6,857 bases of DNA from NCBI GenBank assembly GCA_033809415.1, contig JAPXLT010000254.1:1-6857 (forward strand), given 5' to 3'. The stretch's first letter is position 1. Each line of letters begins with the position of its first letter. Source of the stretch: JAQVUB01 sp033809415 (GTDB taxonomy: Bacteria; Verrucomicrobiota; Lentisphaeria; Oligosphaerales; Oligosphaeraceae). Shown one piece after another: positions 1-6,483 of the stretch. A program made the position numbers and the translations under genes. The notes under the pieces are model-generated. The model had not been told where the DNA came from, ran no database searches, and saw nothing but the letters and a program-made list of their open reading frames with translations.

Positions 1-78
1 CTGCACTGTCGAGCGTAGCGCCGGCAGCCCCCGTCGATCACCCCCGCCCCCTGCACTGTCGAGCGTAGCGAAGACAGC
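1..78. repeat. Tandem pair of REP-like GC-rich repeat units, 50-base period
   Basis: The 20 bases at 1-20 recur exactly at 51-70 (ctgcactgtcgagcgtagcg). The similarity continues to 28 and 78, with 25 of 28 positions identical (differences at 21/71, 22/72 and 24/74). Between the units lies a C-rich spacer. The pair sits immediately past the mcrC stop codon and is non-coding. Its size, GC-rich palindromic character and intergenic position resemble REP or other short dispersed bacterial repeats. Only two units are visible and the first touches the window edge, so the array may continue to the left. I do not recognise a named family. Confidence 0.75.
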
Positions 79-85
79 AGGGGGC
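46..85. repeat. Imperfect hairpin downstream of mcrC
   Basis: The left arm at 46-60 (gccccctgcactgtc) pairs with the right arm at 73-85 (gacagcagggggc), giving 13 base pairs with a two-base bulge (ac, 55-56) and a 12-base loop (61-72). It begins 11 bases past the mcrC stop codon. In minus-strand RNA no run of U follows the stem, so it does not fit a standard intrinsic terminator. It could still stabilise the 3' end of the transcript, as REP hairpins do, or slow transcription. The second unit of the direct repeat forms part of this structure. Confidence 0.65.
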
Positions 86-95
86 AGATGATCGG

Positions 96-1562
96 TCATT
101 CTTTGCTTTGGTTTTCCTTATCGAAATCTTTCGGCGGTTTGGCGAAGCTGCGCAGGGCTTCTTCCTGTGCCTGCATGTTTTTGATAAATGCCTCCCCACC
201 CTCGTCGGTTTTCAGTTGTCGAAAACTGAAGCATCGCCATGTGTATTTCCCCTTGCCACTAGGGATATTGATGGTGGCTGGGTTTTCTGCTGTGTCGCTG
301 TCTTTCTCGTCAGTTTTTGGCGGGAAGATGAGTCCTCCTTGCGTAGCGCCGGTCAGGAACATGTAGCAGAGCACCTGGTGCAGGTCCTTGCTTTGTATGC
401 TATCGCCACGCTTGTACTTGGCATCCAAGACGATGTCGCACCGCGACGCATCGCCATTGACAGGACGCCGAAAATCCGGATATAGCGGACCACGTTTCGG
501 GCTAAATGCATAAATAGCATTTTTCCGCTTGCTTGGGTCAGCATGCAAGTACGGCCCACCCTTGAGGTTCCTGTCGCATAGTATAGTAGCGAGATATTCT
601 TCCCAGAGCCAGGCACCATCGAACAGCACGCCGGAGATTTCGGTCTCGCCGCTATTTTCCGGCGTATCAAAGACATTGGCGCCTTCATCCATCAGGAGCA
701 TGCATGACACTTGCCGCAATGGCTCATAGTATTCGGCAAAATACGGATGGCGCAATTCCGACAGAGTGTCTTTGTGCCCGAGTGTGCGCTGAATATCTCC
801 AGGCATCCAAGACGGAGTGTTCTGCTTCAAGAGCGTCAACAACTCACGGGCATTTGGGTTAGACTCCAGCATAGACGGCCACTTTTTCTCGACTTTGGCA
901 GCAGCATGGCGCAGCAGGTGATTGAACGGGTTGTCAAAAGTGTTCTCGCGCCGAGAGTACGCGATGCGGTCGAACAGCGGATAATTGCGCTTGAGGTGCC
1001 GGTCGAGATCAAGGCGACCACGGAAATCCAGGTCATTGTATTCAAAGCGATGGTACTGCTTGTAGAGACCGACGGTCGCCGCCTCCGAGAAACGCCAGAG
1101 AAAGACAAAAGCTAACAGCATGTCCCAAAATGTATCATCACTCGAACTGACCGGTTGCGTGAAACTGACATCGTAAATGCGGCTGAGCAAGTAGTTCAGA
1201 AAATACTGCTCCTTGCCTGTGTCAAAGCGCGACTGTACTTGTACCTTCAGGGTCGTGTCACCTTTCCGCAGCGACAATACCCCCATCAGGTTGCCCGTGT
1301 CCAGACGGAACTTATCCCGCTTTCCCACCAGCGTGTAGAATGGCAACTTTGCCAGATCGGCGTCCTCCCGGGCAAAAACGATCAGATTGCCGTGGCTTTC
1401 ATCCTGCAATTCCTTGACCGTGACGCCGGAGAACTCATCCAGCAGCTTAAAGGCGTCCTCCTTAAGCAACATATCTTTGCCGGAGAAGGTGTATTTGTCG
1501 CCATCGGTTCGCACGAACTCCTGTCCATACTCGCCGAAACGATTATCGTAGAGCCGGATCAT
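96..1562 (-). CDS. mcrC: McrC-like nuclease subunit of a McrBC type IV restriction system
   Basis: A 488-residue protein that is probably the endonuclease subunit partnering the McrB-like NTPase encoded just upstream. In the known family, McrC binds the McrB hexamer, stimulates its NTP hydrolysis and cuts DNA with a PD-(D/E)XK active site. Visible here are a family-typical middle block (FRGRLDLDRHLKRN, about 180-193), an acidic helix DGAWLWEEYL (315-324), and the nuclease core: PD at 362-363 followed by VLDAKYK, with Asp380 and Lys382 as the D-x-K pair. The core looks intact. The protein is longer than E. coli McrC (about 350 residues), with extra N-terminal sequence and a charged C-terminal tail (about 452-488). 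The ATG overlaps the mcrB stop codon (ATGA). The nearest Shine-Dalgarno-like GGAG lies 11 bases upstream, so translation probably depends on coupling to mcrB. The stop is TGA at 98-96, and only repeats follow. Confidence 0.9.
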   Translation of the reverse strand: MIRLYDNRFGEYGQEFVRTDGDKYTFSGKDMLLKEDAFKLLDEFSGVTVKELQDESHGNLIVFAREDADLAKLPFYTLVGKRDKFRLDTGNLMGVLSLRKGDTTLKVQVQSRFDTGKEQYFLNYLLSRIYDVSFTQPVSSSDDTFWDMLLAFVFLWRFSEAATVGLYKQYHRFEYNDLDFRGRLDLDRHLKRNYPLFDRIAYSRRENTFDNPFNHLLRHAAAKVEKKWPSMLESNPNARELLTLLKQNTPSWMPGDIQRTLGHKDTLSELRHPYFAEYYEPLRQVSCMLLMDEGANVFDTPENSGETEISGVLFDGAWLWEEYLATILCDRNLKGGPYLHADPSKRKNAIYAFSPKRGPLYPDFRRPVNGDASRCDIVLDAKYKRGDSIQSKDLHQVLCYMFLTGATQGGLIFPPKTDEKDSDTAENPATINIPSGKGKYTWRCFSFRQLKTDEGGEAFIKNMQAQEEALRSFAKPPKDFDKENQSKE

Positions 1563-3310
1563 GGCGCGGGGTTCTCCGGGGTGGAATTAGATGCGGCATC
1601 CTCCTGCGCGGAAGAATCATTTGTCTTATATGCTTTTTTCAGTTTTTCCATGATGTCCCCTGCGTTTTTGCGTCCACGCAGATATTCGCGCAGGATGACC
1701 CCAAGGTGGTTATCCCAGAGCGCTTGCCAGTCAGCATTTCCGCCATCGCAATACTTTTCGATCTTTTTGAAATAGGCTCCCCCCAGCTTATACTCCTCCC
1801 CAAGATTGGCTTCTGCCACCAAGGCATTGTTCAGGTTCTCCATGCGTTTCTTGGCTTCCTCAACAATATCATCTTTATTGTTCGAGATATTACTGGCGTC
1901 AATAATATGTGCAGACTCCTCAGCAGTGATCTCATGCCAGGCAAAACGCCGACGCAACGCAAAATCCATGCTTTCGACGCTGCGGTCAATGTCGTTCATT
2001 GTGCCGATGATGTAAACATTTTCGGGGATAGTGAAAGTATCACTGCTCGGCAGAGTGACTGAATTGCCGCGGTAATCCTCCTCCAGGCAAAAGAAAAGCT
2101 CCCCAAAAACACGGGATAAATCAGTACGATTGATCTCGTCGATGATTACTGCATAATTGTTATTTTCATTTTCTTTTTTGCTGGCCTCATCGCATATTTT
2201 CTTGAAAATACCATCTTTCCATTCGAAAGAAACACTGTCATTGACTAATTTCGGTTTCAGGCCTACAACAAAATCCGAATAATCATAGCTGGGATGAAAT
2301 TGAATGAATGATTTTTTGAGATCATCTTTATATGTCTCATATGTTATTTCTACGTCGCTTATATCTTCAGGATATTCTTCTGAACTATCAGAAATCATCC
2401 ATGCTGCCAGTCTTTGGGCAAGATATGTCTTTCCAGTGCCCGGCGCACCAGTCAAAATAAGCTGCTTGTTGGCGCGGAGTTTTTGCAAGATTTCAATGAA
2501 ATTATCCTTCATGGTATTATCCCCTGTTTGGTTTTGAGAGGTTGTATTTGCGGTAAGATTGTCTAACCATCCTTTGTTGATGCAATAGATAAAGTCTTGG
2601 ATATCAAGCGGGATGCCGCGAGGAACATCATTGTCGATTTGCCTTAAGTCACCAAATGTCCCCGTTTCCTTGAAGGTAGGAATCATGATTTCATTAATGA
2701 ATTTAATCCAGCTTTTGTAACAGATATCCCCTTTTGGGGGGATCATTGGTGAGGTGTCCGGTATCCCCCAGTTTTTGGCAGTTTTACTCAAGCTTCCATG
2801 ATTATAAGAGCAAAATTTTTTCGGAAACAGAAAAAAAAGTAACAGGGCAGTTGCCCGGGTATTCGATTTCTTATTGATTTTCTCGATAAAGTTTTTCGCT
2901 TTTTTGATTTCATTATCTACATCAATTGTATTAAAATCCGTTTCATTAATATCCCTGAAGTTTGTTAGAGTGACACTCTCCCAAGGTACCTTATCTTGAA
3001 AGGGATCGCCATGAAAAGAGCCGCCTAGATTTTTACGTAGGGAAAAGAATTCATTGGGAAGAACATCCGGTATAGGTTTCACAGAAGAATTGTCAAAACG
3101 ATTTTTTATGAACTCCCACTTGTAGCCTTCTTCGTCTTTCCATTTATCGCTATTCCGATATTCTACATACTTTTCAAAATCTTCCACGATGTTCGTAACA
3201 ATCTGGCCAACATCTCGTCCACTTAGGCCAAATTCATCAGTAGAGTTAGCCGAATCTTCAAGCCTCTTAGTCAATGCTTCAATCAACTGTTGTTTCTTTG
3301 GGCCATCCAT
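1559..3310 (-). CDS. mcrB: McrB-like AAA+ NTPase of a McrBC type IV restriction system
   Basis: A 583-residue protein when read from the ATG at 3310-3308. Residues 1 to about 255 form an N-terminal region that I cannot assign to a named domain. In McrB relatives this part recognises the target DNA, and it ends in a family-like LDIQDFIYCIN stretch (about 235-245). The AAA+ motor follows: Walker A GAPGTGKT (288-295, Lys294), Walker B AVIIDEINR (Asp391, Glu392), the McrB signature GTMNDIDRS (436-444) and a sensor/arginine stretch ALRRRF (451-456). The usual McrB NTAD element is NDID here, so GTP preference should not be assumed. The tail is rich in Ser, Asn and Pro. An ATG two codons earlier (3316) is possible, but AAAGGA at 3323-3318 is spaced 7 bases from the 3310 ATG and only 1 base from the earlier one. 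The stop overlaps mcrC by four bases. The 5' two-thirds is markedly AT-rich. An internal start may yield a short form. Confidence 0.92.
   Translation of the reverse strand: MDGPKKQQLIEALTKRLEDSANSTDEFGLSGRDVGQIVTNIVEDFEKYVEYRNSDKWKDEEGYKWEFIKNRFDNSSVKPIPDVLPNEFFSLRKNLGGSFHGDPFQDKVPWESVTLTNFRDINETDFNTIDVDNEIKKAKNFIEKINKKSNTRATALLLFFLFPKKFCSYNHGSLSKTAKNWGIPDTSPMIPPKGDICYKSWIKFINEIMIPTFKETGTFGDLRQIDNDVPRGIPLDIQDFIYCINKGWLDNLTANTTSQNQTGDNTMKDNFIEILQKLRANKQLILTGAPGTGKTYLAQRLAAWMISDSSEEYPEDISDVEITYETYKDDLKKSFIQFHPSYDYSDFVVGLKPKLVNDSVSFEWKDGIFKKICDEASKKENENNNYAVIIDEINRTDLSRVFGELFFCLEEDYRGNSVTLPSSDTFTIPENVYIIGTMNDIDRSVESMDFALRRRFAWHEITAEESAHIIDASNISNNKDDIVEEAKKRMENLNNALVAEANLGEEYKLGGAYFKKIEKYCDGGNADWQALWDNHLGVILREYLRGRKNAGDIMEKLKKAYKTNDSSAQEDAASNSTPENPAP
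2510..2525 (-). promoter_or_regulatory. Candidate internal ribosome binding site and start for a short McrB
   Basis: On the minus strand AGGGG (2525-2521) stands 8 bases before an in-frame ATG (2512-2510) inside mcrB. This ATG is Met267 of the 583-residue protein. It falls in the linker between the N-terminal region and the AAA+ motor, 21 residues before Walker A, and would give a 317-residue protein consisting of the NTPase part alone. E. coli mcrB is known to make such a short form, McrB(S), from an internal start, and it modulates the enzyme. That this site is used is inference from spacing and position. Confidence 0.5.
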
Positions 3311-3323
3311 AGTCATTTCCTTT
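3308..3323 (-). promoter_or_regulatory. Ribosome binding site that decides the mcrB start
   Basis: AAAGGA (minus strand, 3323-3318) precedes two in-frame ATGs. The first (3316-3314) leaves only 1 base of spacing; the second (3310-3308) leaves 7 bases, which is normal for bacterial initiation. The second is therefore preferred. The two choices differ by only two residues. Confidence 0.6.
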
Positions 3324-3372
3324 GGTTAGTGTTCCGAATAAGCAAGTTCATCTACAATTTACTGGATGTGTT
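3317..3372 (-). other. 56-base gap between the helicase and mcrB genes
   Basis: This is the only non-coding gap between genes in the window. Apart from the mcrB ribosome binding site I see no inverted repeat followed by a T run and no convincing -35/-10 pair. It is more AT-rich than the helicase gene. It marks the join between the two coupled gene pairs. Read-through from the helicase gene into mcrB seems likely, but a weak internal promoter cannot be excluded by eye. Confidence 0.5.
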
Positions 3373-6300
3373 TTACGGCAAAAAAACCTCAACGCACTTC
3401 CCCATCAGTGGGAGGTGTATGATGGTTTTGCGGACTTTTTTGCCGGTGGCTTTTTCGACGGCATTGCGGTAGATTTCGAGTTGGGCGGCGTGGCTGGCGG
3501 CTTCGGCCAGGGGGTCGGGTTTGATGGTGGTCTTGTGGTCAACGATCACATAGCCGTCATTGGTCTCGATCAGCATGTCGATGAAGCCCTGAAAGAGCTG
3601 GCCGTGTTCATTACGCCAGGTCATCGGCACCTCGCAAGTGACTGAACTACCGGTAAATTCGCTGTTGACCCAATCGTAGAGACGCCAGCAGGCAGTGACG
3701 ACTGTCTCTGGCTTTACCGCATTCTGCTGCTGCCAGTTGGCGAGCAGTCGTGCGGCAATGATCTGCTGGTCGGTTTGCGGATTGATGGCAAAGAATGCAT
3801 GGAAGGCATTGCCGAGCAGGTCGTATTCGTCTGGTTTGCAACGGGGCCATTCCAGTTGCGGCTGCCATTCGCACATCAGTGCGGCCTTGCCAGTTTGCTG
3901 CGGCAACCCGCTGGGCGCCAAGCGGGCGGGCAGGTGCGTTGTGGCAGCAGCGGCAGCGGGAAGCGAATCCGTGAAAACCGGCGGACTGTCCAGCTTGGCA
4001 GGAGTTTCCAGAGGCACCAGTACCTTCGTATGCAACTCAAAATCGCTATCGCCGACTTTCCAGGGTGCCGTGCCCGCGTCTCTGGGGAAGTTCCAGCTCA
4101 AGTCATCGGAAAGGCGTTCGAGCCAGGAGATGTATAGGCGATCAGGCGCATTTTCCTTTTTCTCTTCTTTAGTCGGTTCTTTGCGTCGGATGGCAAAGAT
4201 CAGGCGTTCCTTGGCGCGGGTCAGGCCGACATAGAGGAGGCGCTTGTCCTCTTCGCAGGCACGAGTTTCAGCCGCTTCCTGCTGGGGGTGCGTTTGCAGC
4301 GCCGCTGCCAGTGCGCTGAATGGGGTTTTGCCGCAGAAGTTCGGCCAATAGTGGATGCTACGGTTTTGCAGCGGATTCTGCAAGTCGAAGTGTTGCGCCT
4401 GCTTGACACTGATGTCAAAGGCGCTTGCTTTGTCGTCAGAGTCGAGTGATTCGAGGATGACGATAGGCCACTCGAGTCCTTTGGCTTTATGATAAGTCAG
4501 CACATTAACGCTGTTGCGTCCGAAGCCCGGTGCTGCCTTGATTTTGTCATCGTTGAGCAGCATGGCGGCAAACCCGGCGGGGGTGGCGGCGCGGCGTTCG
4601 AGCTGAGCCTGTTCCATGTACTGCCGGCAAAGGCGGCGCAGTTCCTCGAGATTGCTCATGCGGCAGTCCGGAAAAGGCATCTTTTGCAGCCGGATATCGA
4701 ATTCGAGCGCGGTGATGACCTGCTCGAGAATCTCCAGCGGCGTCTCATCGCTAGGCTTCTGCAACTTTTGCAGAAGCGGAACGCCGCGAAGTCCTTCCAG
4801 AAAATCCTTTTCTTTGCGCTCTTCGTCCGACAATTTGAGCCAGTCATTTTTCGCCTGTTGCAGACGTTGCAGCCAATCCGGGAATTCGCCGCTGAGGGCA
4901 AGGATGGTCGCCAAGGCGACAGTGTCTTGCTTATCGATGCAATATCGGTAGGCCGCCAGAACCAGCTGGCATTCCGGGGCGTCCATCAGTTTGCCGGGAG
5001 GTGCCGAGGCTTGGATGTTCCAGGCCTTCAGAGCCTTAGCCAGCTCAGCGCAGTGACTGTTAGTTTTCATCAAAATGCCAATATCCGAGGGCAGGACGCC
5101 CTCGTCGCGGATCAGGCCGGCAATCCCGGCGGCAAGAGCCGACCAGCGTTCAGCGTTTTTACTGGCGCAGAGATGCCAGGCCTCAATGCAACCGCCAGCT
5201 GCCGACTTCTCGGGCGGGATCGCCAGCCGGACTTCCTTTGCCGGCGTATCACTGAAGGCTTTCGTGAAGACCTCATTTGCAAGATTCACCAGGTTTTCCT
5301 GCGAACGCCAGGAATACGGCAGCTGTTCGACATCCTTGATCGCGTTGGCGGCGGTATGCATCAGTTCCGGATCGGCACCGCGAAACCCGTAGATGGCCTG
5401 CTTGGGATCGCCGACCCACACGGAGCCTTTTTCCGAAAATTCATTCAGTTTCAAGAAGAGCGCCAGCTGGATGGGACTCGTATCCTGAAACTCATCCACC
5501 AGCACCTGGGTCAGGCGGTCGCGCAGCAGTCTGCCGAAGTCCGGATTGCCTTCGAGCAGTTCGAGGACTTTGCTTTCCTGATCGACAAAATCAATCAGCC
5601 CCCAGGCTTTTTTATACTCGTCGTATTCCTGCAAGGCCTCCGCAGCACACTCGAATACACTGCGGATCATCGTACATAAATCAGCATACAGCTCCCGGCT
5701 GGAGAGAAGCTCGTCATGTACATTTTCCAGCAAATTAATGGGAAATTTATCATCATCGTGCCTGGCATAGCGGCTTTTGGCCAATGATCCGGCAACATGC
5801 CAAGTTGGAGACTGCAAAAAGGAATTGATTTTGTCTATGGTATCTTTGGTTCCCTTTGCCTTCGCTTTAAACTCCGCGCATGGCGTGATCCGCGTAGCGA
5901 TGTCCGCCAGAGAAAGCTTCTGGCTGGCCGTGAAGATGGTCTTGAGGGCATCACAGGAGTCTTCCGCGCATTGCTCCAGCTGTTTCTTGCTCAAGTTGTT
6001 GCTGCGAGCCAGATCAACGATGGTTTTCACATCGTCTTTCCAGTCCGGGGACTTCTGGTATGGGTTTTGCTTGAGCGGGGAGAGATTGAGACGCAGTCCG
6101 ACCTTATTGAGTTCTTCCGCATGCTTTTCGATCACGCTGCTGATGGCCGCCTCGAAGATCAGCGTGGCATTTTCCTCCGGGATGACATCGAGTTGCGGCG
6201 GCAGACCAGCCTCGATGGCGTATTGATTGAGCAGTTGCCCGCAGACGCTGTTGACCGTGCCGATCAGGCCGTCAAAGACCCGCTGCGCTTCATCGGTCTT

Positions 6301-6483
6301 GCCTTTCTCGATGAGTTTTTCCCGGATGCGGCTTTGCAGTTCAGCGGCGGCCTTGACGGTGTACGTAGTGGCGAGGAGTTGTTCCGGCGGTGTGCCGTCA
6401 GCGATTGACTCGCTGAGAAGCTCCATCAGCCGATATGTTTTGCCGGAACCGGCGCTGGCCTTGATCATCTTAATCGGATTCAT
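3373..6483 (-). CDS. AddA/RecB-like UvrD-family helicase-nuclease
   Basis: A 1036-residue superfamily 1 helicase with a C-terminal RecB-family nuclease, of the kind that unwinds and degrades DNA from double-strand ends together with an AddB-type partner. Helicase motifs in order: Walker A ASAGSGKT (9-16), Ia TTYTVKAAAEL (39-49), II VDEFQDTS (329-336), III VGDPKQAIYGFRGAD (357-371), IV SWRSQENLV (391-399), V VLTYHKAKGLEW (661-672), VI LLYVGLTRAKERL (749-761). A Pro/Ala-rich linker (about 826-862) leads to the nuclease: GNAFH (His895), GFIDM (Asp969), VDHK (Asp982, Lys984) and QLEIY (1001-1005). All expected catalytic residues are present. It is shorter than B. subtilis AddA (about 1230 residues) and begins only eight residues before Walker A, leaving no room for an N-terminal Q motif. 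The ATG at 6483 overlaps the upstream stop (ATGA) and has a strong purine-rich ribosome binding site. An in-frame ATG at 6528 would lie inside the upstream gene and is less likely. No gene symbol is given because a defence-specific relative of AddA is equally possible. Confidence 0.9.
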   Translation of the reverse strand: MNPIKMIKASAGSGKTYRLMELLSESIADGTPPEQLLATTYTVKAAAELQSRIREKLIEKGKTDEAQRVFDGLIGTVNSVCGQLLNQYAIEAGLPPQLDVIPEENATLIFEAAISSVIEKHAEELNKVGLRLNLSPLKQNPYQKSPDWKDDVKTIVDLARSNNLSKKQLEQCAEDSCDALKTIFTASQKLSLADIATRITPCAEFKAKAKGTKDTIDKINSFLQSPTWHVAGSLAKSRYARHDDDKFPINLLENVHDELLSSRELYADLCTMIRSVFECAAEALQEYDEYKKAWGLIDFVDQESKVLELLEGNPDFGRLLRDRLTQVLVDEFQDTSPIQLALFLKLNEFSEKGSVWVGDPKQAIYGFRGADPELMHTAANAIKDVEQLPYSWRSQENLVNLANEVFTKAFSDTPAKEVRLAIPPEKSAAGGCIEAWHLCASKNAERWSALAAGIAGLIRDEGVLPSDIGILMKTNSHCAELAKALKAWNIQASAPPGKLMDAPECQLVLAAYRYCIDKQDTVALATILALSGEFPDWLQRLQQAKNDWLKLSDEERKEKDFLEGLRGVPLLQKLQKPSDETPLEILEQVITALEFDIRLQKMPFPDCRMSNLEELRRLCRQYMEQAQLERRAATPAGFAAMLLNDDKIKAAPGFGRNSVNVLTYHKAKGLEWPIVILESLDSDDKASAFDISVKQAQHFDLQNPLQNRSIHYWPNFCGKTPFSALAAALQTHPQQEAAETRACEEDKRLLYVGLTRAKERLIFAIRRKEPTKEEKKENAPDRLYISWLERLSDDLSWNFPRDAGTAPWKVGDSDFELHTKVLVPLETPAKLDSPPVFTDSLPAAAAATTHLPARLAPSGLPQQTGKAALMCEWQPQLEWPRCKPDEYDLLGNAFHAFFAINPQTDQQIIAARLLANWQQQNAVKPETVVTACWRLYDWVNSEFTGSSVTCEVPMTWRNEHGQLFQGFIDMLIETNDGYVIVDHKTTIKPDPLAEAASHAAQLEIYRNAVEKATGKKVRKTIIHLPLMGKCVEVFLP

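Noticed and set aside
1..78. CRISPR array
   Set aside because: Only two 28-base units with imperfect identity and a C-rich 22-base spacer; no cas genes are present.
46..85. Intrinsic transcription terminator for the operon
   Set aside because: The stem is strong, but no T run follows it on the minus strand, so I list it as a hairpin repeat only.
341..352. Twelve bases (gcgtagcgccgg) shared with 13-24
   Set aside because: A short GC-rich match inside the mcrC coding region with no extended similarity; chance is sufficient.
1155..1775. Plus-strand open frame of 206 codons opposite the mcrB/mcrC junction
   Set aside because: It crosses the coupled mcrB-mcrC junction on the opposite strand and shows no family features.
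2726..2743. Small palindrome atcccc/ggggat in mcrB
   Set aside because: It arises from codons for IPPKGD within a conserved frame and is too short to suggest a regulatory structure.
4489..5679. Long plus-strand open frame of 396 codons
   Set aside because: It lies wholly opposite the helicase gene, which carries all SF1 motifs in order. Its translation shows no recognisable motif, so it is an antisense shadow.
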